A DNA stretch of 30,906 bases from DATAXI01 sp036266845 (lineage in GTDB: Bacteria > Verrucomicrobiota > Verrucomicrobiia > Chthoniobacterales > Chthoniobacteraceae), in the NCBI GenBank assembly GCA_036266845.1, contig DATAXI010000144.1, forward strand, positions 1 through 30,906, read 5' to 3'. The notes beneath the pieces are model-generated. The model had not been told where the DNA came from. It did no database searches and saw nothing but the letters and a program-made list of their open reading frames with translations. Positions 24,745 through 30,906 of this stretch are shown here, one piece after another. Made by a program: the position numbers and the translations under genes. How positions within the stretch are numbered: position 1 is the stretch's first letter; each line of letters begins with the position of its first letter.

Positions 24745-25167
24745 TTACGGAAAAATCTCGTCCAGCTTGTGCGCCGTGAACTGGTTGCCGGAGACATGCA
24801 GCCGGCCCGAGAAAAAAGCCTCCCATCCACCCAGCGTGCCGTTCGAGAGGCGCACCCAATCCGTCCCGGTGCAGGCGAAGGTGACATCCGGGCGCTTGAT
24901 CGAGCCATTGCCCAGCGTATAGGCCCCGTCGTTGATCTCGATCCACCATTGGCCTCCCTGGGGATCGGAAAAATTGAATTGATAGCGCAGGTGCTGTCCC
25001 TTCGCCCGGTCCGCGCGGAAGTTATGGCCCATTTGGGCGAAGACTCCCTGCGGAGTCGTCGGATTCGGCTCCGCGACCCCCGCGGCGGGCGTGGGCGACG
25101 GATGGCCGTGAGTGGCCGCAAGTGCGGGAAAGGGGATCAGCAGGGAAAAGAGAAAACACCAACGCAT
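24745..25167 (-). CDS. Exported SCP2 sterol-binding-domain protein
   Basis: This is a 140-residue protein with a clear signal peptide (MRWCFLFSLLIPFPALA|AT), a short Pro-rich linker and a domain from ~40 to 140 that fits the SCP2 lipid-binding fold. YQFNFSDPQGGQWWIEINDG is the opening beta hairpin. RPDVTFACTGTDWVRLSNGT matches the family pattern PDVTF...DW..L..G. GWEAFFSGRLHVSGNQFTAHKL matches the closing FMSGKLKIKGN-type helix-strand. SCP2 domains bind lipids or fatty-acyl groups in a hydrophobic tunnel. Most are cytosolic, so export is notable. It is convergent with yceH (36-bp gap). Confidence 0.82.
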   Translation of the reverse strand: MRWCFLFSLLIPFPALAATHGHPSPTPAAGVAEPNPTTPQGVFAQMGHNFRADRAKGQHLRYQFNFSDPQGGQWWIEINDGAYTLGNGSIKRPDVTFACTGTDWVRLSNGTLGGWEAFFSGRLHVSGNQFTAHKLDEIFP

Positions 25168-25327
25168 CGATTAACACTCGGCTGCAAGGCCGCGGCGATC
25201 AATTCGGAAAAACCGGATGGAAAAGCGCACGCGAAGGCGCGGAAGACAGAATTTCTTCTGGAAAAGTTCAGCAGGCGTTCAGAAAGGGCGGCAGCTCAGC
25301 GACGGCGCGGGTTCGCGTCAGAATCAT

Positions 25328-26173
25328 TCAGGCGGCAGCCTTGGGCGGACGCGTTGTCACGGCGGAATCGGGATTCTCTTCAGCTTCGGTTAATTCCGTC
25401 ATTTCCGTCGTGGCCCATTTCTCATACTCCTCCTCGGAGATGCCGTGGGAGATGCGAATGCCGAAACGCTTTCTCATGTATTCCTCGAGCGGGATCCATT
25501 TGTCCTGGTATTGCACCCGCTTGGACCATGCGCACATGGTGACCAGAGAGTAGAGCTTGCCGATCTGGATGGCGCAAAAGGCGATCCCTCCCAGGAAGAG
25601 GAGATTGATGGCAGCCAGGGCGATCACCAGGTCGCGATGGAATGTGGCGCGGTTCCGGGTCGATTCGATCGCACCGGTGATATCCGCGGTCTCTTCCTGT
25701 GCCAGCGAGTCGAGCAGCTTCTGGATGCGTTGCAGATCGGCATCCGCGGCCGGGGTGGGAGCCGGCGCCACCCGGACGGGCGTAGCGGTCGCAAGGTCCT
25801 TGCCGATTTCCGCCAGCTTTGCGTGGACAAATTGCCGGACATCGGAGGCATGGGTGAGTTTCGTGGTTACCTCGTGATCCTCGGTAACCAGCCGGTCCAT
25901 GGAGACATCCACATCGGCGGCGGCAGAGTGGTAAGCGGTGAGGTAAGTCGGATTGCCGGTAATGAGGTAGGCATTGCGGTCGTCCTGCGCCCGCTTGAGG
26001 CCCTGGATGACGTCATCAATGAGATGGATGCGGCTGGACGGGACCGCCCGCACGGGCGAAAGGAAAATGTTCGCCAGGTGATCGGTCACCAGCGCCACCG
26101 CGGACATGCACAAAATGGTCAGGGCCGCGATCCCGCTGAGGAGTCGCATGGGGGTTAGCAGGGCAGTACGCAT
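25328..26173 (-). CDS. Orphan CHASE3-type sensor membrane protein
   Basis: This protein is 281 residues from ATG 26173. TM1 lies at ~10-30 and TM2 at ~184-205. They bracket a helical periplasmic domain carrying the CHASE3 hallmark DDRNAYLITGNPTYLTAYHS (64-83), interrupted by a Pro/Ala-rich stretch (~131-143). CHASE3 normally sits in front of a kinase or cyclase, but here only ~75 cytosolic residues follow. These contain VTMCAWSKRVQYQDKWIPLE (211-230), EEYMRKRFG (230-238) and ISHGIS (241-246). They resemble the CxxCK...EEY...SHGIC tail found on many sensor proteins, but the second and later cysteines are Ser (Ser217, Ser246) and only Cys214 remains. Signal output is unknown. ATG 26149 is an alternative start. 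Confidence 0.75.
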   Translation of the reverse strand: MRTALLTPMRLLSGIAALTILCMSAVALVTDHLANIFLSPVRAVPSSRIHLIDDVIQGLKRAQDDRNAYLITGNPTYLTAYHSAAADVDVSMDRLVTEDHEVTTKLTHASDVRQFVHAKLAEIGKDLATATPVRVAPAPTPAADADLQRIQKLLDSLAQEETADITGAIESTRNRATFHRDLVIALAAINLLFLGGIAFCAIQIGKLYSLVTMCAWSKRVQYQDKWIPLEEYMRKRFGIRISHGISEEEYEKWATTEMTELTEAEENPDSAVTTRPPKAAA

Positions 26174-26541
26174 CGGCTGGGGAAAGGGTGATAGGCTGGG
26201 ATCTTCGGGCTTCAGTCCTACAGGAGCACATGGGATGCCATCGATTTTTGCGGGAGCGCCTATTTCCACCGCGTATTGACCGCCCGCACCGAGCCGCCGC
26301 GCCGGCGTTCGCGTAATTCATTATGCAAGTGCCTCCGCATGAATAGATCGCGGATGAACCCAAGCCGCGGGCTCCGGATCGACGCCGCAGGTAAAGTCAG
26401 ATCCAATAAAAGAATCAGGCGCGCTTACGGCAGGCCATCGCGCCGCACAATATGAGAAGCCCGGCATAGGGAACGGGACAGCGTGAAAATAAAAGTCCCT
26501 TGCCAATCTGATGCGAATGCGTTCTCATTATCGAGTAAACC
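26174..26541. other. Divergent gap between the CHASE3 and znuA genes
   Basis: These 368 bases hold no convincing gene. The right end contains the Fur/Zur-like palindrome described separately. An imperfect inverted repeat (ATTCATTATGC with GCATGAAT) lies near 26314-26343. I see no clear -35/-10 pair for either gene; TTGCCA (26500-26505) is a possible -35 for znuA. No riboswitch-like fold was recognised. Confidence 0.5.
26510..26532. promoter_or_regulatory. Candidate Fur/Zur operator upstream of znuA
   Basis: The core AATGCGTTCTCATT (26516-26529) is an imperfect palindrome (10 of 14 positions symmetric). The right half, TCATTATC, is identical to a half-site of the classical Fur box. It ends nine bases before the znuA start codon, where a bound repressor would overlap the promoter. 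A Fur-family regulator is encoded at the far end of the same cluster. Binding is inferred. Confidence 0.5.
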
Positions 26542-27402
26542 ATGAAATCCTTTTTCTTGAAAATGATTCCCGGGAAGCTGGCGGCGATTGGAATCGCCAC
26601 CCTTTTCATGGGAGCCGCCGTCCACGCCCAGAGTATCGTTGCGGCTGAAAACTTCTACGGCGGGGTGGCGCGGCAGATTGCGGGTAGTTCCGCGACTGTG
26701 ACGAGCATTCTGAGCAATCCCAACCAGGACCCGCACGAATTCCAGTCCGATGCGAGAACGGCGAAGGCGGTGGAGAGTGCGGACATCGTCATCTATAGCG
26801 GAATCGGGTACGACGACTGGATGCAGAAGCTCCTGGGACTGCGAGGGAAGCCGGGCAGGACGGAGATATGCGTGGCGGACCTGATCGGCGCAAAATCCGG
26901 GGACAACCCCCACATCTGGTACGATCCGCGGACCATGCCGGCGCTGGCGGCAAAGTTGGGCGCGATACTGAAGAGGCCGCAGGCGGTCGCGGCGTTCGAT
27001 AAATCCATGGCGGAAGTGACTTCGAAAATCGCGAAGATCAAGGCGGCGCATGCGGGGACCGCGGTCACGGCCACCGAGCCGGTGTTCGGATACATGGCGC
27101 AGGCGCTCGGCCTGAAGGTGCTGAATTACGGATTTCAACTGGCGGTGATGAACGACGCGGAGCCGAGCTTCAAGGAGACGTCCGCATTTGAAAAGAGCCT
27201 GACTGGCGGGGAAGCGAAAATCCTGTTTTACAACAGCCAGGTCTCGGATCCGGTGACACAACGGATGCAGGCCATTGCGAAGGAACATAAGGTGCCGGTG
27301 GTCGGCGTCACGGAGACGCAGCCGCCGGACCAGAAAAGCTACGTCATGTGGATGGTCACGGAATTGAATGCGTTGGAAAAGGCGTTCACTGAGGTCCATT
27401 GA
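26542..27402 (+). CDS. znuA: Metal ABC transporter, substrate-binding protein (Zn/Mn type)
   Basis: This is a 286-residue periplasmic cluster A-I metal receptor with a signal peptide ending near VHAQ (~30). Likely metal ligands are His65 (NQDPHEFQ), His124 (GDNPHIWYDP), Glu179 (TATEPVFGYMAQ) and an acidic residue near 258-263 (VTETQPPDQKSY). The third ligand position is Glu instead of the His usual in E. coli ZnuA, and the His-rich loop of zinc receptors is missing. The metal could therefore be zinc, manganese or another divalent ion. The gene overlaps znuC by 4 bp (TTGA), and a Fur/Zur-like palindrome lies just upstream. The symbol is used for the zinc-importer type and is provisional. Confidence 0.88.
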   Translation: MKSFFLKMIPGKLAAIGIATLFMGAAVHAQSIVAAENFYGGVARQIAGSSATVTSILSNPNQDPHEFQSDARTAKAVESADIVIYSGIGYDDWMQKLLGLRGKPGRTEICVADLIGAKSGDNPHIWYDPRTMPALAAKLGAILKRPQAVAAFDKSMAEVTSKIAKIKAAHAGTAVTATEPVFGYMAQALGLKVLNYGFQLAVMNDAEPSFKETSAFEKSLTGGEAKILFYNSQVSDPVTQRMQAIAKEHKVPVVGVTETQPPDQKSYVMWMVTELNALEKAFTEVH

Positions 27403-28190
27403 GCGCGGCCCTGTTAATCAACGGCGCGAGCGTGCGGCTGGGCGGGAACGATATCCTGCGGGCGGTGAATGCCGAGATCGCGCCGGGCGAGTTCATCGGC
27501 ATGTTTGGCCCGAATGGCGCCGGGAAGTCCACGATGCTGCGGGCCATCCTCGGGCTTACCCCTTTATCCGCGGGGCGAATCACGATTTTTGGCGTTCCCG
27601 CGGGGCGCGCGAACCGGGAGATCGGCTATATGCCGCAATCCCGTGTCACGCTGGAGGGCACGGCGCTGAGCGCGCGGTCCATGGTGACGGGAGTCGCGGC
27701 GGGTGACGGGTGGGGAGTGCCATGGCACCGGCGCACGCTGAAAGATGAAGTGGACCGGGTGATCGAATTGGCGGGAGTGGGGCCGTTTCAGCATCGCCCG
27801 TTCTCGGTCCTCTCGGGCGGGGAGCGGCAGCGGGTGGGTCTGGCGCAGGCGCTTCTCGGGCGGCCGCGGCTGCTGCTGCTGGACGAGCCACTGGCGAGCC
27901 TGGACCCGAGGAATCAAATGCTGTTGATTGAACGGGTCGCGGAAATCAAGAAAACCACGGAGACGACGATCCTCTTTACCGCGCACGATGTGAACCCGCT
28001 GCTTGGAGTGATGGACCGGGTGCTGTATATCGCGGGAGGCGAGGCGGCGATCGGGTCTGTGGACGAGGTCATCACCGGGGAGGCGCTGAGCCACCTTTAC
28101 AAGACGGATATCCGGGTCATCCGGATGGAGGGCAACGTATTCATCCTGGCCGCCGAGGGCGGCGTCATCGAGGCAGCGCGACATGATTGA
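27399..28190 (+). CDS. znuC: Metal ABC transporter, ATP-binding protein
   Basis: This ATPase subunit of the metal importer has 263 residues. Walker A is GPNGAGKST (37-45), the signature is LSGGERQRVGLAQA (138-151), and Walker B is LLLLDEPLASLDP (158-170) with the catalytic Glu. The H-loop is FTAHDVNPL. The start is TTG 27399, which overlaps the znuA stop, with a GAGG five bases upstream; the next in-frame starts would cut into the first beta strand. It overlaps znuB by 8 bp, so the three genes form one tightly coupled operon. Confidence 0.92.
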   Translation: MSAALLINGASVRLGGNDILRAVNAEIAPGEFIGMFGPNGAGKSTMLRAILGLTPLSAGRITIFGVPAGRANREIGYMPQSRVTLEGTALSARSMVTGVAAGDGWGVPWHRRTLKDEVDRVIELAGVGPFQHRPFSVLSGGERQRVGLAQALLGRPRLLLLDEPLASLDPRNQMLLIERVAEIKKTTETTILFTAHDVNPLLGVMDRVLYIAGGEAAIGSVDEVITGEALSHLYKTDIRVIRMEGNVFILAAEGGVIEAARHD

Positions 28191-29007
28191 TCACCTGAGA
28201 GAGTTTCTATCGTATGACTTTGTGCGGAGCGCGCTGATGGCGGGCTCGCTGGCGGCAGTGCTGGCGGCGGTGGTGGGCTATTTTGTGGTGTTGCGGAAAG
28301 TCGAGTTCGCGGCGCATGCCCTGGCGCATATCGGATTCACCGGAGCGACGGGGGCAGCCCTCTTCGCGCTCAGTCCATTGGAGGGGATGCTGATTATTTC
28401 CGTGGCGGCGGGCGCGACCATGGGCGTGATGGGCAACCGGTTGCACCGGAGCGAGATCGCGATTGGGATGGTCCTATCAGTCTGCCTGGGGGTGGGAACG
28501 CTGTTCCTGACGCTCTACCAGGGATTCGCGGGGCAGGCTTCGGCGATCCTGTTCGGAAACATATTTGGAGTGTCGTCGCGCCAGATCGTCCAAATCGGTC
28601 TGCTCTCGGTGGGAAGCCTGGCCGTGCTTTTTGTTTACTCGCGGAAGCTGATTTTCTCGAGCATTCAGCCGGATCTGGCGGAGGCGCGGGGCGTATCCCT
28701 TACCGTGCTCTCGCTGGTGTTCATGGTGATCCTGGCGGTATCGGTGACTCTGGCCAGCCAAGTGGTGGGTATCCTGCTCGTGTTTACATTAATCATCGGG
28801 CCGGCCGGGATTGCGGCGCGATTGTTCCGCGGGTTCTGGTCGGGCACGCTGGCCTCCATCGGGCTGGCGCTGGTGGCGGTATGGCTGGGTATTCTGCTGG
28901 CCTGTGCGACGAACTGGCCGCCGAGTTTCTGGATCACGGTGCTCCTGTTTGTGCCGTATGTGGTGGTGGAGATGCTCTGCCGTTTTGTATTCAAGGTAGA
29001 GCGGTAG
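28183..29007 (+). CDS. znuB: Metal ABC transporter, permease
   Basis: This 274-residue membrane protein has about eight hydrophobic segments and belongs to the ABC-3 metal permease family. Family features are GYFVVLRKVEFAAHALAHIGFTGATGAA, in which FAAHALAHIGFTGA is the conserved permease motif near the membrane entry, NRLHRSEIAIGMVLSVCLG, and ASQVVGILLVFTLIIGPAGIAARL close to the C-terminus. It forms the homodimeric channel energised by ZnuC. ATG 28183 overlaps the end of znuC by 8 bp. The gene is convergent with the Fur-family gene, with a 51-bp gap. Confidence 0.92.
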   Translation: MIDHLREFLSYDFVRSALMAGSLAAVLAAVVGYFVVLRKVEFAAHALAHIGFTGATGAALFALSPLEGMLIISVAAGATMGVMGNRLHRSEIAIGMVLSVCLGVGTLFLTLYQGFAGQASAILFGNIFGVSSRQIVQIGLLSVGSLAVLFVYSRKLIFSSIQPDLAEARGVSLTVLSLVFMVILAVSVTLASQVVGILLVFTLIIGPAGIAARLFRGFWSGTLASIGLALVAVWLGILLACATNWPPSFWITVLLFVPYVVVEMLCRFVFKVER

Positions 29008-29058
29008 CCGCGGTGGGATGTTCCCGGCCAGGAGGCGAAGCCGCGAAGGAAAAAAGCC

Positions 29059-29505
29059 TTACGCGCGGGCAGGCTTTGCGCGCGGGGTCCGGGATTTTGC
29101 CTTGGGCTTTTTCTCTTCCGTGCAAGCCGGGCAGAGGCCGTACAGCGTCATCTCGTGGTCTTCCACCGTGTAGCCGCCCGGGATGATGGTCCCGCTTGCG
29201 ATATGCAGCGGACAAACCTCCAGGTCGTACACATTCTTGCACCGCCGGCACTGGAAATGGTCGTGATGTCCAAGCCCCGAGCGTTCGTAACACGTCTGCC
29301 CGTCCGGCAGGATGACGGTCTTGATGCGCTTTGACTCCAGCAGAAGATTCAGCGTCCGGTAAACCGTCGCGATGCCAAGGCTGCCGCCGAGCGCCTGGGC
29401 CCGCCCGAGGATTTGCTGGATCGAGACAGGTCCCTTCGCATCCGCGATTGCCTGGAGGATCGCATCGCGCTGCCGGGTATTACGCTGGCCAAGAGGGGTG
29501 GACAC
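29059..29505 (-). CDS. Fur-family metalloregulator (Zur/Fur/PerR type)
   Basis: This is a 148-residue DNA-binding regulator. The N-terminal winged helix (QRNTRQRDAILQAI, SIQQILGRAQ, GIATVYRTLNLLLES) is followed by the metal-binding dimerisation domain. GHHDHFQC supplies regulatory-site histidines (80-83). Two CxxC pairs, Cys86/Cys89 (CRRC) and Cys125/Cys128 (CPAC), form the structural zinc site. The C-terminal ~18 residues are Lys/Arg/Pro/Ala-rich and not part of the usual domain. The gene lies next to znuABC, so a Zur-type zinc sensor is the most likely subtype; Fur and PerR cannot be excluded from sequence. The start is GTG 29505, without a clear Shine-Dalgarno sequence. Confidence 0.9.
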   Translation of the reverse strand: MSTPLGQRNTRQRDAILQAIADAKGPVSIQQILGRAQALGGSLGIATVYRTLNLLLESKRIKTVILPDGQTCYERSGLGHHDHFQCRRCKNVYDLEVCPLHIASGTIIPGGYTVEDHEMTLYGLCPACTEEKKPKAKSRTPRAKPARA

Positions 29506-29595
29506 GCCGGGAATCTAAATCCGCGTCCACACTCCGCGCAAGGGAAACGGCGTCAACGTGCAGAGACCTTGGGAGCGCTCCGGCCGGCTGGCGAT

Positions 29596-30906
29596 TCAGT
29601 GTCCCGCCATTTTCTGGCCGATGATGTTGATATCCGGGTTGCCCGCGGTTTCGTAAACGATCGCGCCGCCGGCCATCACAAGAATGCGGTCGGCCAGGGC
29701 GAGCAATTCATCGATATCCTCACTGATCAGGAGCACGGCGACGCCGCGATTGCGCGCCTCGGTGATTTGGGCGTGGATGAATTCCACGGCGTTGAAATCG
29801 AGGCCGAAACAGGGATTGGCGGCGATGAGGAGGCGCGGCGTTCCGGACAAAAGCTCGCGGGCAAGGACGGTCCGCTGCACGTTACCGCCGGAGAGATTCC
29901 GGACCGGCGTGGTGGGAGAGGGCGTGCGGACATTGAAATGCCGGATGAACTCGCGCGCTTTCCCCTGGATCGCGCGGTGGTTCAAGAGCCACCCGGCGCG
30001 CGAGAGCGGCGGACGGTCAAAATTGCGGAGGACTAAATTGTGCGCCACGCTCATGCCCGGCACGCAGGCGTTTTGCAGCGGCTCCTCGGGCAGGGTGAAT
30101 ACCTGGTGCTGGTGCATCTCGCGCCGGGTCGCGCCATAAGGCTTGCCCTGCACGTGGATGGCCCCGCCAGCCGATGCGCGCTGGCCGCCCAGCACCTGGA
30201 CCAGCTCGCGCTGCCCGTTGCCCGAGACCCCGGCGATGCCGACAATCTCCCCCGCCCGCACCGTCATTGAAATGTCTCTCACCGCAGGCAGGCCGTTATC
30301 CTGAAGGGCACGGAGATTTTTGACTTCCAGCACGGGCGCGCCCGGAGTCCGTTCGGATTTGGTTACCTGCACGGCGGTGCGCTGTTCGCCCAGCATCATG
30401 CGGGACATCTCGGTCACGTCCAGGTCCTTCACCTTGCCCGCCCCGGCGAATTTACCGCGCCGCATCACCGTGATCTCATCGCAAAAGGCGGTCACCTGTT
30501 TAAACTTGTGGGTAATCAGGATGATGCTCAGCTTCCCCGCGGTTACGGATTGGCGCAGCATGCCCAGCACTTCGTCGGCCTCCTGCGGGGTGAGCACGGA
30601 GGTGGGCTCGTCCAGAATCAGAATCGTGCTCTTGAGATAAAGCTGCTTCAGGATCTCCACCTTCTGCTTCTGGCCGGCGGCGAGCTGGGAAACGACGGCC
30701 CGGGGATCGACCTGGAACGGCGCGGAGGCGAGAAACTCCTCCATCTTTGCCAGTTCCGTTTTCCAATTGATCACGCCGGGGATTTCGTTGCGCGGCAGGA
30801 GAAAATTTTCCGCCACCGTCATGGCCGGGACCAGCGTGAAGTGCTGATAAACCATCCCGATGCCGTATTTCTGCGCGTCGTGCGGGCTGCGGATGTCGCG
30901 CGAGCG
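29596..30906 (-). CDS. Twin-ATPase ABC transporter protein, nucleoside/BmpA type (partial)
   Basis: This is a fusion of two ABC domains; 436 residues are visible and the N-terminal part, including the first Walker A, lies outside the window. Domain 1 shows the Q-loop (GMVYQHFTLVPAMTVAENF), the signature LAAGQKQKVEILKQL and Walker B ILILDEPTSVLTPQE. Domain 2 has a degenerate Walker A (AGVSGNGQRELV), signature LSGGNVQRTVLAREL and LLIAANPCFGLDF in the Walker B position, with no catalytic Glu. These asymmetries are usual in the YufO/NupO-RbsA group, where site 2 is impaired. The protein should pair with two permeases and a BmpA-like lipoprotein to import nucleosides or related solutes; none of these is in the window. 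The stop is 90 bp before the Fur-family gene on the same strand. Confidence 0.88.
   Translation of the reverse strand, partial: RSRDIRSPHDAQKYGIGMVYQHFTLVPAMTVAENFLLPRNEIPGVINWKTELAKMEEFLASAPFQVDPRAVVSQLAAGQKQKVEILKQLYLKSTILILDEPTSVLTPQEADEVLGMLRQSVTAGKLSIILITHKFKQVTAFCDEITVMRRGKFAGAGKVKDLDVTEMSRMMLGEQRTAVQVTKSERTPGAPVLEVKNLRALQDNGLPAVRDISMTVRAGEIVGIAGVSGNGQRELVQVLGGQRASAGGAIHVQGKPYGATRREMHQHQVFTLPEEPLQNACVPGMSVAHNLVLRNFDRPPLSRAGWLLNHRAIQGKAREFIRHFNVRTPSPTTPVRNLSGGNVQRTVLARELLSGTPRLLIAANPCFGLDFNAVEFIHAQITEARNRGVAVLLISEDIDELLALADRILVMAGGAIVYETAGNPDINIIGQKMAGH

Noticed and set aside
29572..29581. Terminator for the ABC gene at GGAGCGCTCC
   Set aside because: It is a loopless 10-bp palindrome without a T-run on the relevant strand, too weak to call.

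Overview
The window is about 31 kb of GC-rich, gene-dense bacterial chromosome. The cell is Gram-negative: it has a C-terminal-Phe outer-membrane barrel, two heptosyltransferase-type glycosyltransferases and Sec signal peptides. A PEP-CTERM protein next to a prepilin-type protein, a TMTC-like TPR membrane protein, a class I lysyl-tRNA synthetase, a DUF6580 protein and an orphan CHASE3 sensor together suggest Verrucomicrobiota or a PVC relative. That placement is inferred from gene content and was not computed. I saw no CRISPR array, insertion sequence, phage gene or tRNA.

Layout: (1) 1-825: 3' end of a 23S rRNA gene, a structured spacer, 5S rRNA and a strong intrinsic terminator. (2) 826-1125: yhbY, a ribosome-assembly factor that begins two bases after the terminator T-tract. 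(3) 1111-5168: on the minus strand a J-domain-like coiled-coil protein and a TMTC-like TPR membrane protein, then a divergent exported protein of unknown function. (4) 5342-9725: a TCA-cycle cluster (sucC, a VOC protein, sucD, citrate synthase) followed by a SanA-like envelope protein. (5) 9806-12053, minus strand: a DUF6580 membrane protein, a prepilin-type protein and a PEP-CTERM protein. (6) 12054-12830: a long non-coding gap with strong inverted repeats. (7) 12831-19780: an outer-membrane barrel and a complete urea ABC transporter, urtABCDE, with an intrinsic terminator between urtA and urtB. (8) 19956-21743, minus strand: class I lysyl-tRNA synthetase. (9) 21895-24708: two GT9 glycosyltransferases and a YceH (DUF480) protein. 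(10) 24745-26173, minus strand: an exported SCP2-domain protein and an orphan CHASE3 sensor. (11) 26542-29505: a znuABC-type metal importer with a Fur/Zur-like operator candidate, and a convergent Fur-family regulator. (12) 29596 to the end, minus strand: a truncated twin-ATPase ABC protein of the nucleoside/BmpA importer type.

How the genes work together: sucC, sucD and citrate synthase supply two TCA-cycle steps from one strand. UrtA collects urea or a short amide, UrtB and UrtC form the channel, and UrtD and UrtE power it; no urease gene is visible here. The Fur-family protein probably controls the metal importer through the palindrome before znuA. Most of the window is recognisable housekeeping and transport. 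The least explained parts are the orphan CHASE3 protein with a cysteine-depleted C-terminal motif, the branched palindrome at 12112-12189, the J-domain-like protein with a clamp-binding-like C-terminus, and the unknown exported protein at 4059-5168.
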